A DNA stretch of 64,000 nucleotides from Polyangium sp. y55x31 (GCF_029946505.1 NZ_JARZHG010000016.1:62001-126000); one strand, 5' to 3'. Shown: positions 1 to 8,669, counted from the stretch's first letter. Notes: generated by a model not told the origin, from the letters alone. Program-made: numbers and translations.

Positions 1-1
1 C

Positions 2-439
2 TTTCATGGCGAGCTCGGCCTCCGCGACGCACCCCTCTCCGCGGCTCAGGAAACCCTGTATCTCGCGAAGATCGATCGCGAGGGGCGCACCCTGTTCGCG
101 CGTGGTTTCCAGGGTACGACGTATCGCCCCTCGATCGCGGTCGACACGAGCGGGCAGGTGCGGCTCGGGGGCGGCTTCTGGGGCAGGCTGCACCTCGGGG
201 ACGTGCCCCTCGAAGCATCGGGTGCCGATGTTTTTCTCGCCAAGCTCGCGCCGGACGGCACGGTCCTGTGGCGCCATCGGTATGGCGACGACGAATTTCA
301 GGCCATCAGCAGCCTCGCCGTGGACCCACGAGGCAATACCCTCGTGACCGGAAGTTTCCGGGGCACGCTCGATTTCGGAGGCGGGCCCCTCGTCGGCCAG
401 GAGCCGTCCGACGCGTTCCTCGCCAAGATTTCTCCCTGA
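2..439 (+). CDS. SBBP-type beta-propeller protein, 3' end only
   Basis: The reading frame is open from the left edge, so the N-terminus lies outside the window; about 145 residues are present. The visible part carries repeats of the form LAKIDREG-x-LFAR and FLAKLAPDG-x-VLWRHRYG, followed by IAVD/LAVDPRGN-x-LVTG and G-x-LDFGGGPL. These are the signature strands of SBBP (seven-bladed beta-propeller) repeats common in myxobacterial secreted proteins. It ends 11 bp before a second protein of the same type, so the two are probably tandem paralogues. No catalytic residues are visible; a structural or binding role at the cell surface is inferred only. Confidence 0.75.
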   Translation, partial: FHGELGLRDAPLSAAQETLYLAKIDREGRTLFARGFQGTTYRPSIAVDTSGQVRLGGGFWGRLHLGDVPLEASGADVFLAKLAPDGTVLWRHRYGDDEFQAISSLAVDPRGNTLVTGSFRGTLDFGGGPLVGQEPSDAFLAKISP

Positions 440-450
440 CGGAGGATGCC

Positions 451-1803
451 ATGCAACGCTTCGCACCCGCCATGATGTTCGGAATGGTCTCCGTCGCCGT
501 GGGGAGCTGCTCGGAAGGCGAGCCCGGGACGGTAATGGCCCCCGTGACCTCGGTCGTTTGTCCGGAGGATGGTCCGGTTTCGGGCGCGGAGATTTTTACG
601 CGCAATTTCGTCGTGGATACCGCCCTGCACGACATCGGGCTCGGCGTGGGGGTGGACGCGACGGGCAACACGTTCGTGGCCGGCGGTTTTCGCAATACGG
701 TCGATCTGGGCCGTGGGCCCCTCGTCTCGGCAGGCGGATACGATCTGTTCGTCGCCAAGCTCGATCCCGGAGGCGAGACCCTCTGGAGCGCGCGCTTCGG
801 CGGGCCGGAGGACGACCGATTCGCCGCCCTCGCGGTCGACGAGGCGGGCGACGTCTGGCTCGTGGGCAGCGACGAGGGGAGCGGGATCGTCGTCATCGGG
901 CTGGATCCCACGGGAAACCAGCGCCTCTCCCGCACCTATGGCGGCGGCGATTACGAGAGCGTGAATGGGGCGGCGGTCGATCGGGAAGGCGCCCTCCTCC
1001 TCGTGGGAAGTTACGCGGGCGAAGAGTTCGACCTGGGTCTCGGTCGGCTGGGCGTGTACGAAGGCGAGTTTCTCGCGAAGATCGACCGCGCGGGCAATAC
1101 CGTTTTTGCGCGTCCGATCCGGGGCTCGAGCGACAACAACATCGCGGACGTCGCCGCCGCGCCGGACGGAGACATCGTCATCGGGGGCGAGATGCGGTCC
1201 GTGCTGAGGCTCGACGGGATCGAAGGCGCGGGCGCCGGGGCCACGGACGCCTTCGCGGCGAGGTTCGATGCGCGCGGGCAGACGCGCTGGATCCGTCGGT
1301 TCGGTGGGCGTGAATTCGACGAGGGGCACGAGGTGGCTGTCGATGCCCTGGGGAACACCTGGCTCACGGGAGAATTCGAGGAGATTGTCGATCTCGGCGC
1401 CGGCCCCATCGTCCCCCGAGATTGTTGCGAGAGCTTCGTGGTCACGCTCGATCCAGCCGGCCGTCCCTTGCGCCACCGCCTCGACGTGCCTTTTCAGATC
1501 GAGGCCGACGGCGCCGGAAACGTGGTCCTCGCAGGGGCATTCACAGGTACCCTCGAGGGCTTCGGCGACGCGCTGACGAGCGCGGGCGGCTCGGATGCCT
1601 ATGTCGTCAAGCTCGGCCGGACAGGGGAGGTGCGCTGGTCCAGGCGTGTCGGCGGCGCGAAATCGGAGAACGCGCGTGATCTCGCGGTAAACTGCCGGGG
1701 CAGGAGCGCGATCGTGGGCTCGCGCGAGGATCCCGCCGCCCCCGCGCCTTCGCTCAGCTTCGAGGGGCCGATCGAGGTATTCGTCACCGCGCTTGCGCCC
1801 TGA
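451..1803 (+). CDS. SBBP beta-propeller lipoprotein
   Basis: 450 residues. The ATG at 451 was chosen because GGAGG lies 5 bp upstream and a lipoprotein signal starts there: a hydrophobic stretch ending VAVGS before Cys20. The open frame continues upstream of this start but overlaps the previous gene. The mature part repeats the unit (VDATGNTFVAGGF, LFVAKLDPGGETLWSARFGG, AALAVDEAGDVWLVG) about six times, as expected of an SBBP beta-propeller. Unlike many relatives in this window it has no Gly-rich linker after the lipobox. Probably outer-membrane anchored; the ligand is unknown. It is tandem with the partial SBBP gene upstream. Confidence 0.8.
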   Translation: MQRFAPAMMFGMVSVAVGSCSEGEPGTVMAPVTSVVCPEDGPVSGAEIFTRNFVVDTALHDIGLGVGVDATGNTFVAGGFRNTVDLGRGPLVSAGGYDLFVAKLDPGGETLWSARFGGPEDDRFAALAVDEAGDVWLVGSDEGSGIVVIGLDPTGNQRLSRTYGGGDYESVNGAAVDREGALLLVGSYAGEEFDLGLGRLGVYEGEFLAKIDRAGNTVFARPIRGSSDNNIADVAAAPDGDIVIGGEMRSVLRLDGIEGAGAGATDAFAARFDARGQTRWIRRFGGREFDEGHEVAVDALGNTWLTGEFEEIVDLGAGPIVPRDCCESFVVTLDPAGRPLRHRLDVPFQIEADGAGNVVLAGAFTGTLEGFGDALTSAGGSDAYVVKLGRTGEVRWSRRVGGAKSENARDLAVNCRGRSAIVGSREDPAAPAPSLSFEGPIEVFVTALAP

Positions 1804-1834
1804 TCGTCCCCCTCGGAACGGAAAGGATCCGACC

Positions 1835-2944
1835 ATGCATACCGCCCTGTTCGCGCTCGCGTTGGCCCTCGTTCCCACCTATACGATTTCCCCCCGGCCC
1901 CTGTCGGTTGCTGGGATGCAGCTCGGAGACATCGATGGAGACGGCGAGCTCGACGTTGTGCTCGCCCACGGTGGGAACCCGCTGATGTATGGGGTCAGCG
2001 TGCTCTTGAACCGCGGCTCGAGCTCCTTGTCGCAGCCGCGGTCGTACCGGCTCTCCGACAACGGCGGCACGGGCCTGCGGATCGCCGATTTCAACGAGGA
2101 CCAGCACCTCGACCTCGTCGTGATGACCCTCGGCGCGGATGGAATGCGATCGCTCGATGTGCTGCTCGGTCATGGGGAAGATGGCTTCGGGGCGCCGCAG
2201 CTCGTCGCACCCAACGAAAAGGTGAACGGGATCGAAGTAGGGGATTTCAATGCGGATGGGCATCGGGACATCGTCGTGGGGAGCAGCTCCGTCGAGGGGG
2301 ACGCTCCGCTCGTGATCCTGTTCGGTCGCGGGGATGGCACATTTACGTCCGTCGAGTACCGGGGCAAATATTCCCTCAGGAATCTCGCCGCCGGGGACAT
2401 GAACGGAGACGGCGTAGTCGATATCGTGGCCGAAATGTACGAGGACCCGGACGAGGGCGCCACGGAATGGAGCGTGGCCGTTTTTCTCAACGACGGCACC
2501 GGGAAGCTCGCCGCGCCGCTGAGACATCGGGTCCCCTGGAGATACTGGAAGGACCTCGCACTGCTCGACGCCAATCGCGATGGGCACCTGGACGTGGCCC
2601 TGATCGAGCCCTACGAAAATGGGGTCATCGTGCTGCGCGGCGCAGGAGACGGAAAATTTGGCGAATTCACCCGTCATGCGACCGGTCGTGGCGCGGTCTC
2701 GCTGGCCGTCGGGGATGTCGATCGGGATGGTTTTTCCGATCTGGTCACGGCGAACGAAGAGGACAAAACGATCACCGTCCTTCTCCTGGGTGCCTCCGGA
2801 AGCCCGCCCAAGCGCTGGGAGCTGCCGCTCGGGGATCGGCCCGTCGCCGTGGCGCTCGGGAACATGGATCGGGACGCCGGCCTCGAAATCGTGAGCGCGG
2901 GCGAAACGGGGCGGATCACGGTCGTCGGGTTCCGCGAACCCTGA
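1835..2944 (+). CDS. Secreted FG-GAP/VCBS-repeat protein
   Basis: 369 residues from the ATG at 1835; GGAAAGGA lies about 8 bp upstream, and the preceding gene ends 31 bp before. The N-terminus (HTALFALALALVP) is a short signal peptide without a lipobox. The body is built of calcium-loop repeats such as DIDGDGELDVVLAHGG, DFNEDQHLDLVVM, DFNADGHRDIVVG, DMNGDGVVDIVAE, DANRDGHLDVALIE and DVDRDGFSDLVTA. These match FG-GAP/VCBS repeats of integrin-like beta-propellers. Same strand as the two SBBP genes, so possibly co-transcribed. Likely extracellular and Ca2+-stabilised; no enzymatic domain seen. Confidence 0.8.
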   Translation: MHTALFALALALVPTYTISPRPLSVAGMQLGDIDGDGELDVVLAHGGNPLMYGVSVLLNRGSSSLSQPRSYRLSDNGGTGLRIADFNEDQHLDLVVMTLGADGMRSLDVLLGHGEDGFGAPQLVAPNEKVNGIEVGDFNADGHRDIVVGSSSVEGDAPLVILFGRGDGTFTSVEYRGKYSLRNLAAGDMNGDGVVDIVAEMYEDPDEGATEWSVAVFLNDGTGKLAAPLRHRVPWRYWKDLALLDANRDGHLDVALIEPYENGVIVLRGAGDGKFGEFTRHATGRGAVSLAVGDVDRDGFSDLVTANEEDKTITVLLLGASGSPPKRWELPLGDRPVAVALGNMDRDAGLEIVSAGETGRITVVGFREP

Positions 2945-2999
2945 TGAAAGCGCAGTTGTATCTCGTGGGAGCGGGGTGTACCGTACCCCGCGAAGGCTC

Positions 3000-3614
3000 A
3001 TGAAACCCCATCACGTCCTGTCGATCTCCGCCGCGAGCATCCTCGGTGTCGCGTGCGCGAGCGCTTCGGGGCCCGTGACGCCGCACGCGTCCGTGGCGCG
3101 TCAGGTGCCCATTGCGCGCGAGACCGCAGACGCCTCCCTCGTGGGGCCCGAGGTCGCTCTCCACGAGAGCCCGTTCAAGATTCGGCAACCTCCCAAGACC
3201 CGCATGGGCCACGAGTGGAAGGCAGGGGTCGGGATGGATTGGATCACGTTCGAGAGCGGGCCGCACCAGGGCGAGTCGATTTACATCTCGCTCTCGCGCG
3301 TGGGCGACGTGCGGGCGAGCGTCGAAAAGGCAGCAAGGCTCGATCGGCGTTTCCAGAAGAACGTGCTCGAGTTCTGGTTCGAGGACGGCGCGGGCATCGT
3401 CGACAAGCAGTATTCGTTCAAGGACGAGGTGGACTGTCACACGACCCCGGACTGCCATCGAGACGTTTTCATCGCGCAGCAGATTGGCACATCGGTGGTA
3501 CACTGTTGGGTGACCGATTTCGAAGCCAATGACGACTGGGCGCTGAGGACCGCGCTCGAGGTGTGCAAGACCCTCGTCCCCCAATCCATGCCAGGTTCGG
3601 GGGACTCGAAGTAA
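3000..3614 (+). CDS. Hypothetical lipoprotein
   Basis: 204 residues. The start at 3000 gives a lipoprotein signal (VLSISAASILGVA before Cys19). The remainder is a compact domain with no family I recognise. It has a paired-Cys segment (CHTTPDC) and the strand-like segments GMDWITFE, ESIYISLSR and VLEFWFEDG. The C-terminal helix region (WALRTALEVCKTLV) resembles the end of small periplasmic sensor or inhibitor domains, but that is weak. The stop is 17 bp from the stop of the convergent gene at 3632-4432, leaving no room for a separate terminator. Confidence 0.65.
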   Translation: MKPHHVLSISAASILGVACASASGPVTPHASVARQVPIARETADASLVGPEVALHESPFKIRQPPKTRMGHEWKAGVGMDWITFESGPHQGESIYISLSRVGDVRASVEKAARLDRRFQKNVLEFWFEDGAGIVDKQYSFKDEVDCHTTPDCHRDVFIAQQIGTSVVHCWVTDFEANDDWALRTALEVCKTLVPQSMPGSGDSK

Positions 3615-3631
3615 GGCCGAGACCGTCGCGT

Positions 3632-4432
3632 TCAGCGCTGCGCCGGCAATCGCACGTCGATCACCGTGCCCGTGCGCAAGATACCCACCGCGTCGTGATA
3701 CTGGAACGACGCCCGCTCACCCTCGCAGTTCCCGCGCGCGTCGCAGCGCGGAACCACCACATAATCGAGATCGATCGACACGAGCCTCCACGCAGCCACG
3801 CTCGCGAGCTCCCCCGACGACGACACGCGGTCGGCGTCCTTGTCGCTCCAGACGACGAGCTCCGCGAAGGCCGGGTCTTCCGCGTTGATTCGTCCATCAC
3901 CGTTCGCATCCAGCTCGCGTAACGAGACAACCCCATTCGTCCCCGTGCCTCCGGCCGCGAGCGGCGTCATCGAGCCGAAGAGCTCCCGCCCGTCCTCGAT
4001 GGCCCCGCTGCGGTCGCGATCGAGGGCAAGCCAAGGCGTCCTCGCCGTGGGCCAATCCGTCACCTGGCTCGCGGCGCCATTCACGTCGAACGCGCGCGTC
4101 GCATCGGAGGCGAATTCGACCGCAGCCCCATCGAAGGAGAGCACGAGCGGCGTGTTGCAGTCTTCGATGTGGTACCACTTCGTCTCGCACCCTTCGACGA
4201 TGCATACATTACACAATTCTTGCTCGCCGGGCGTGCAGCCGACGCCCGTGTACGCCTCGCAAACCTCGCCGCCGCCTTCGCCGCCTTCGCCGCCTTCTCC
4301 GCCGCCGCCTTCGCCGCCACCGCCTTCACCTTCGCCGCCGCCGGTCGATATTTCCGTGACGCACCCTGCGGCGCCGAGGGCGAGAGCGAGCGCGGGGATC
4401 AGACCAAAAACGAAGCGGGAAAGCTGAGCCAT
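3632..4432 (-). CDS. Lipoprotein with Gly/Glu linker and EF-hand-like loops
   Basis: 266 residues. The signal peptide ends LALGAAG before Cys24, followed by a low-complexity linker of repeated GGGGEGG units (about residues 30-55). A Cys-rich segment follows (CEAYTGVGCTPGEQELCNVC). The C-terminal half has Asp-rich loops DRDRSGAIEDGRELFG and DANGDGRINAED, which match the Ca2+-binding loops of EF-hand/dockerin-like domains, then a beta-rich end. Likely surface-anchored with a Ca2+-dependent fold. It diverges from the alginate lyase gene, with about 190 bp between their starts. Confidence 0.7.
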   Translation of the reverse strand: MAQLSRFVFGLIPALALALGAAGCVTEISTGGGEGEGGGGEGGGGEGGEGGEGGGEVCEAYTGVGCTPGEQELCNVCIVEGCETKWYHIEDCNTPLVLSFDGAAVEFASDATRAFDVNGAASQVTDWPTARTPWLALDRDRSGAIEDGRELFGSMTPLAAGGTGTNGVVSLRELDANGDGRINAEDPAFAELVVWSDKDADRVSSSGELASVAAWRLVSIDLDYVVVPRCDARGNCEGERASFQYHDAVGILRTGTVIDVRLPAQR

Positions 4433-4587
4433 GGGGACCTCCTCCCCGGCTCAATGGCAATACGCGTGCCGTCGCGAATTTGGTGTAAAATGGCTGATCT
4501 GTGCGAACGGGTGGCACATTCTGGCATCGCGGGCGGCACAACTCAGCTCGTGCTGTCGCTGCATTTTGCGGGCATTGTTGTAATTCC

Positions 4588-4615
4588 TTGACGGACAGGG
4601 GCACGCCCGTATCCT
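4588..4615 (+). promoter_or_regulatory. Candidate sigma-70-like promoter, possibly leaderless
   Basis: TTGACG (4588-4593) and TATCCT (4610-4615) are separated by 16 bp, and the alginate lyase ATG lies only 6 bp beyond the -10-like hexamer. If it is used, transcription would begin at or within a base or two of the start codon. Seen by eye only, with no transcript evidence. Confidence 0.35.
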
Positions 4616-4621
4616 CGGCGC

Positions 4622-5917
4622 ATGCAAAGGCTCGGTTTCGTCGTTTCTCGCGTGTCGCGCCCCGCCTGGCTCGTGGCAGCTCTCTGCATCGGCGCATGCA
4701 CCATCGATCAGGTGCAAGAGGGCGACGAGTACGTGAGCTCCTCCGAGCTTTCCGTTCCCATCTCGAACCCCGGCTTCGAAAGCGACAAGACCGACTGGGG
4801 GGATCCGAATATGTTCGAAATATCCACGAGTGACAAACACTCGGGGACGAAGTCTGCCAAGATCGCCTCGTCGAGTGGACGTTTCGAGCAGACGGTCACG
4901 GTCGCGGCGAATACCGCGTACAGCCTCACCGCGTGGGTGCTCGGGAAAGGCACCGTCGGCGTGAAGAGCGGCTCGACGGTCCTCGGCAGCACGAGCATCA
5001 ACAGCGGCTCCACGTGGACGCAGACCACGGTCGCGTTCAACTCCGGCAGCGCCACGTCCGTCACCCTCTACGGCGCGTACAACGGCGGAACGGGACGATT
5101 CGATGATTTCGCGCTGAACACGAGCAGCAGCGGCACGACCAGCAGCAGCGCGAGCAGCAGCAGCAGCACGACCAGCAGCAGCAGCACGACCAGCAGCAGC
5201 AGCAGCAGCTCCGGCGGCGGCGGCACGGGCGGCGCGCCCGCGCAGTACCCATCGGACGTCCTGGATCTGACGAACTGGAAGCTCACCTTGCCCGTCGATA
5301 CGGCGCATGCAGGCAGCCCCGACGAGATCAAGCAGCCGGAGCTTTCGGGGTACGTCAGCAGCCCCTATTTCCTCCTGAATGCCTTGGGCGATGCCGTGGT
5401 GTTCCGCGCCCATGCCGGCGGATTCACGACCAGCGGCTCGGGGTATCCCAGGTCGGAGCTGCGGGAGATGAAGAACCTCGGCGCCGACAATGCGAGCTGG
5501 TCGTCCTCGTCCGGCACGCATACGATGTACATCGATCAGAAGATCACGCACCTGCCCACCGTGAAGCCGCACATCGTCGTCGGGCAGATCCACGACGCCT
5601 CGGACGACGTCATCGTCTACAGGCTGGAGGGCCAGAAGCTGTTCATCGATCTCAACGGCACCGACGGGCCCACCCTCACGTCCTCGTATGTGCTCGGGAC
5701 CCGCTTCAACGTGAAGTTCGAGGTCTCGCAGAACCAGGTGAAATGTTATTACAACGGCGTTCTGAAGTACACGTACCCCAAGACCTTCTCCGGGGCGTAC
5801 TTCAAGGCGGGCGCCTACGTGCAGTCTTCCTGCCAGGGCGAAAAGCAGGTCCCCGGTGAATCCTGCGACGCGTATGGCGAGGTCGAGATCTACGACGTGC
5901 AGATCGTCCATCAGTGA
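4622..5917 (+). CDS. Alginate lyase, PL7 family, lipoprotein
   Basis: 431 residues. Lipobox IGA before Cys26. Residues ~45-165 form a CBM-like jelly-roll domain (NPGFESDKTDW, FEQTVTVAANTAYSLTAWV, FDDFALN). Residues ~168-200 are a Ser/Thr linker encoded by AGC-rich repeats. The C-terminal ~225 residues are a polysaccharide lyase family 7 domain with all three signature blocks: RSELR (277-281), QIH (322-324) and YFKAGAYVQ (393-401). Known family chemistry is beta-elimination of alginate; QIH (rather than QVH) forms usually act on G-containing blocks. Anchored secreted lyase with a separate binding module; the next gene, a SUKH-like protein, starts 28 bp downstream. Confidence 0.88.
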   Translation: MQRLGFVVSRVSRPAWLVAALCIGACTIDQVQEGDEYVSSSELSVPISNPGFESDKTDWGDPNMFEISTSDKHSGTKSAKIASSSGRFEQTVTVAANTAYSLTAWVLGKGTVGVKSGSTVLGSTSINSGSTWTQTTVAFNSGSATSVTLYGAYNGGTGRFDDFALNTSSSGTTSSSASSSSSTTSSSSTTSSSSSSSGGGGTGGAPAQYPSDVLDLTNWKLTLPVDTAHAGSPDEIKQPELSGYVSSPYFLLNALGDAVVFRAHAGGFTTSGSGYPRSELREMKNLGADNASWSSSSGTHTMYIDQKITHLPTVKPHIVVGQIHDASDDVIVYRLEGQKLFIDLNGTDGPTLTSSYVLGTRFNVKFEVSQNQVKCYYNGVLKYTYPKTFSGAYFKAGAYVQSSCQGEKQVPGESCDAYGEVEIYDVQIVHQ

Positions 5918-5944
5918 TCGTGCCTGGCCAGAGGAGCACGGAAG

Positions 5945-6493
5945 ATGAGTCACGACAAGACGGACGAAGTCGTCGCGTATATCCGCCGCAATGGTGGGCA
6001 CGCCAAGGGTTGGTTTCACGAGTACCGGGATCCGAAGCCGCTCGACGCCTCGGCGCTCGCGTCGCTCACGCTGCCCGACGGCCGTCCGCTGCCGCCGAGC
6101 CTCTCGACCTGGCTCGCCTTCGACGCGACGTGGTTCGATCTTTTGATCGGCTCGCCGCCGCGGCTCGATACGAGGCCCTTGCGCGACATCCTCATGGGCT
6201 GGGCGAAAGCGGCCTCGAGCGCGTTGCCCGAGGGCTACGAAGACCCCTATCCCATGACCGACGAGCAGGCGGTCCAGGCCTGGATCGAGCTTCTGCCGGA
6301 TCCGGCAATGGCGGACGCGCTGGCCATCGAGCTCCCCGCGGCGGACCAGGACCACATCCTGCTCTTCCACCGCGCCGATCGCAGCGGCGAGTATCCGATT
6401 CTCGGCTGCCACAAGCGTTTCGAGTTCTGGTTCAAATACGAAAGCTTCGGGGCCTTCCTGGCCCACTACTTCGGCCTCGCCGAGCCTGACTGA
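5945..6493 (+). CDS. SUKH (SMI1/KNR4)-like cytosolic protein
   Basis: 182 residues, ATG at 5945 preceded by GGAGCACGGAAG. No signal peptide. The pattern PLPPSLSTWLAFD near residue 55, then DHILLFHRADRSGEYPILG and FWFKYESFGAFLAHYFGL at the C-terminus, matches the general layout of SMI1/KNR4 (SUKH) proteins: a 'peptide chain ends at LP..L..fL' start and a final helix after an 'F..wl' strand. SUKH proteins often serve as immunity proteins against toxins, but no toxin gene is next to it, so that role is only a family-based possibility. A second SUKH-like gene is at 53758-54489. Confidence 0.55.
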   Translation: MSHDKTDEVVAYIRRNGGHAKGWFHEYRDPKPLDASALASLTLPDGRPLPPSLSTWLAFDATWFDLLIGSPPRLDTRPLRDILMGWAKAASSALPEGYEDPYPMTDEQAVQAWIELLPDPAMADALAIELPAADQDHILLFHRADRSGEYPILGCHKRFEFWFKYESFGAFLAHYFGLAEPD

Positions 6494-6502
6494 CGGGACG
6501 AC

Positions 6503-6650
6503 TCACTTCTGTGGGCGCGGCAGCGGCAGCAATGCCAGCAGGTCGTCGACGCCGGCGAGGATCCTCTGGGCGCTGAGTTCCCCGGCGACCCTCTCTCCGA
6601 CGCCGTCGGGGTCGCTGTCGACGCCGAGAATGATTGGCCCCGCTCCCGGG
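6503..6650 (-). pseudogene. Out-of-frame coding-like tail of the WD40 gene
   Basis: Directly after the WD40 stop, a different minus-strand frame stays open for about 50 codons to a TGA at 6503-6505. It reads NDPGAGPIILGVDSDPDG, then VGERVAGELSAQRILAG, then VDDLLALLPLPRPQK. GC3 is as high as in real genes here. One base less in the GGGG run just before the WD40 stop would join it to the WD40 protein. I take it as a frameshifted C-terminal tail (natural or a sequencing error); an independent gene is unlikely because no start is visible. Confidence 0.45.
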
Positions 6651-7628
6651 TCATTCCCCTGGCGAGACGCTCGGTTCGACCAGAGAATCGCCGAGGTCGT
6701 GGAGGACCAGGTCGCCCTTCGATGTCCCTACCGCGAGGAGGCGGTCGTCCGGTGACAGGCTCAAGCAAGAAAGGGTCGCTTCTGGCACCTCGAATGGCAG
6801 CAGCCCGAGCGCTCGCCCGCTGCGAAGCGAATGAAACATCACGCCACCCTTGCCGACACTCGCGATCCAGCGCTGGCTCCGGGCCATCGTCAGCAGCGGT
6901 TTGTCGCCATAGGGATGTCCCAGGATCTCCGTGCACCATTCATGCACGTCAGAATCGAGGTGCCACTTGTAGATGCGCGGCCGGACCGGATCGTCATCAC
7001 GGTTGAGCATTGCTTTCACGGCCACGGCGCATCGCTCGGGAGAGAGCACGAAGCCTTCCCCGAGGGCCATGTCTCGGTCGACCCGAAACCGTGCGATCTC
7101 CGCGCCCGTCCGCGTGTCGAAGCCCACGAGATCCCATTCGAAAAAGCACCACAGCTCTTCCCCGCCCCGGGCGAACGACAAGCTGCAATCGGGCTCGAAC
7201 GTGTGAATGTCGCGGAGGAGCGGCTTCGGGGCCTCGCCGGGGAGCCACGACCAGACGACGGTATTGTCTTTGCCGTAGCCCGCCCAGTACACCCCACCGC
7301 CCGGAGACACGCAAAGCGCCCGGGGACGGAGCATCTGGCGGGCGCGCGCGAGCTCCTTGCCGCTTTCGAGCTCGTACACACGAACGACGTCGTCGTCGAA
7401 CGTGGCAGCCAGCCTGTCCCCGGTCGGGAACAGGCAAGCTTTGTTGACGCCGTTCGTGATCTCGAGCCTCGATACGGTCCGCGCGGAACCGACGTCCCAC
7501 ACGCGAACGGTGCGTTCCCCGGAAGCCGCCGAGACGAGCCGGGACGAGTCCGCGGTGAAGTCCGCGGCGAGGATGCTCGTGGAATGGCCGGTGAGCTTCG
7601 TGCCCGGCCTGTGAAGGTACTTCTTCAT
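6651..7628 (-). CDS. WD40-repeat protein
   Basis: 325 residues, ATG at 7628. About six to seven propeller blades are visible: LTGHSTSILAADFTADSSR, TVRVWDVGS, ACLFPTGDRLAATFDDDVVRVYELESG, CVSPGGGVYWAGYGKDNTVVWSW and LSLSPDDRLLAVGTSKGDLVLHDLG. The WD/YEL/HDL dipeptides at blade ends are typical of WD40 repeats. There is no signal peptide, so probably a cytosolic scaffold or a fragment of a larger sensor family. It ends with a TGA after SVSPGE; a coding-like frame continues beyond it (see 6503-6650), so the natural C-terminus may be longer. Confidence 0.75.
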   Translation of the reverse strand: MKKYLHRPGTKLTGHSTSILAADFTADSSRLVSAASGERTVRVWDVGSARTVSRLEITNGVNKACLFPTGDRLAATFDDDVVRVYELESGKELARARQMLRPRALCVSPGGGVYWAGYGKDNTVVWSWLPGEAPKPLLRDIHTFEPDCSLSFARGGEELWCFFEWDLVGFDTRTGAEIARFRVDRDMALGEGFVLSPERCAVAVKAMLNRDDDPVRPRIYKWHLDSDVHEWCTEILGHPYGDKPLLTMARSQRWIASVGKGGVMFHSLRSGRALGLLPFEVPEATLSCLSLSPDDRLLAVGTSKGDLVLHDLGDSLVEPSVSPGE

Positions 7629-7712
7629 CGAAATCGCGTGGGATTGGGTACGCGCCGGCCCCGCGCGTCAAGCGGAAACTGCGGAGCTGGCCCTGTCCCT
7701 CGCATCGCCGCT

Positions 7713-8594
7713 TCAGGTGCTCGTTCCCTCTTTCAGCGCGGCTTTCGCAGACGGCGCGCGGGCGCCGACCATCCAGCAGGCAGCGGTATAGCGGACGAGA
7801 GCTCCGTGCACGTAGGGCTCAAAAGCGGCGCGGACCGTTTTGATGACCTCTGTGCGAGTCCGGTCGTCCGCCTGTTGAAGGATCATGCCGACCGGACCGA
7901 GCCGCGTCAGGTAACGGATGAGCTCTTTCTCGGGCAGGGCGCAGGCGACGTCGATCGGCTGAATATCGATCTCGGCCCAGCCGCTCTCCTCCAGGATGTT
8001 GTGAACCCGGCGCCGGTCCGCAAAGGCAAACTGCCCCGGCGCGTCCGGTCGGCGGGCGGGGAGGTTTGGCAGGAGAGGGGCCGCGGCCCGCTCGGCCGTC
8101 GTCATGAACGGGTTTTCCGCAGCACTCCGCCATGCGATGAACCGGAGCTCGGCGTCGTCCTTTGCGGCACGGCGCAGGTTCGTGAAGGCCCGGACGGGGT
8201 CGTCGAAGAACATGACGCCGAAGCGCGAAATGATCATGTCGAAGCTCGCGGGCTCGAACGCATGGATCTGCGCGTTTTCGCGGATGAAGCTCGCCGGCAC
8301 GTTTTCCCGTTCGGCGCGCGCTCGGGCGGCGGCGATCATCGGATCGGAAATGTCGATGCCGACGCAGCGGCCGTTCGCTCCGAGCACCCGCGCGACGGCG
8401 AGCGTCGTGCCGCCCGTGCCACAGCCGACGTCGAGCACCTGGCCTGCGGACCTCGCAGAAACCGCTTCGACGAGCAGGTCTGCGAACGGTTCGAACATCT
8501 GGTCGAGCAGCTCCTGCGCCTCGACCCAGGCACGTCCGGCGAGGCCGTTCCAAAGCGTCGCCTGCTCGTTGTCGGTATGGTTCGTTACGCTCAT
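7713..8594 (-). CDS. Class I SAM-dependent methyltransferase
   Basis: 293 residues from the ATG at 8594, with AAAGGAGAC about 5 bp upstream. Motif I is VLDVGCGTGGTTLAVA (residues ~55-70), followed by the acidic end of strand 2 (CVGIDISDPMI) and the motif II/III region (FDMIISRFGVMFFDDPVRAFTNLRRA). This is the Methyltransf_11/25 layout of small-molecule methyltransferases, and FGVMFFDDP is typical of a UbiE-like subgroup. The substrate is unknown. It is divergent from a MerR regulator across a perfect palindrome, so it is very likely that regulator's target. Confidence 0.82.
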   Translation of the reverse strand: MSVTNHTDNEQATLWNGLAGRAWVEAQELLDQMFEPFADLLVEAVSARSAGQVLDVGCGTGGTTLAVARVLGANGRCVGIDISDPMIAAARARAERENVPASFIRENAQIHAFEPASFDMIISRFGVMFFDDPVRAFTNLRRAAKDDAELRFIAWRSAAENPFMTTAERAAAPLLPNLPARRPDAPGQFAFADRRRVHNILEESGWAEIDIQPIDVACALPEKELIRYLTRLGPVGMILQQADDRTRTEVIKTVRAAFEPYVHGALVRYTAACWMVGARAPSAKAALKEGTST

Positions 8595-8643
8595 GGTCGT
8601 CTCCTTTGGCTTGCCATCAAGAAGCGGAAGCTGCACGGTGCCA

Positions 8644-8661
8644 CTTCAAGTCGACTTGAGG
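8644..8661. promoter_or_regulatory. SoxR-box-like MerR operator
   Basis: CTTCAAGTCGACTTGAGG contains the perfect 14-bp palindrome TCAAGTCGACTTGA and matches the SoxR box (CCTCAAGTTAACTTGAGG) at 15 of 18 positions by my count. On the minus strand TTGACC abuts the palindrome, as in MerR-type promoters with a long -35/-10 spacer. It lies between the methyltransferase and the MerR gene. Confidence 0.6.
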
Positions 8662-8669
8662 TCAAGAGG

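Noticed and set aside
298..1878. Long minus-strand open frame opposite the SBBP gene
   Set aside because: Shadow frame caused by high GC3; the plus strand encodes clear SBBP repeats and a lipobox.
4509..4525. Sigma-54 promoter (TGGCAC)
   Set aside because: TGGCAC is present but the required TTGC at the right distance is not.
6831..8669. Plus-strand open frame opposite the WD40 and methyltransferase genes
   Set aside because: The protein has no motifs; only its last part (8670-9107) is real, as the MerR gene.
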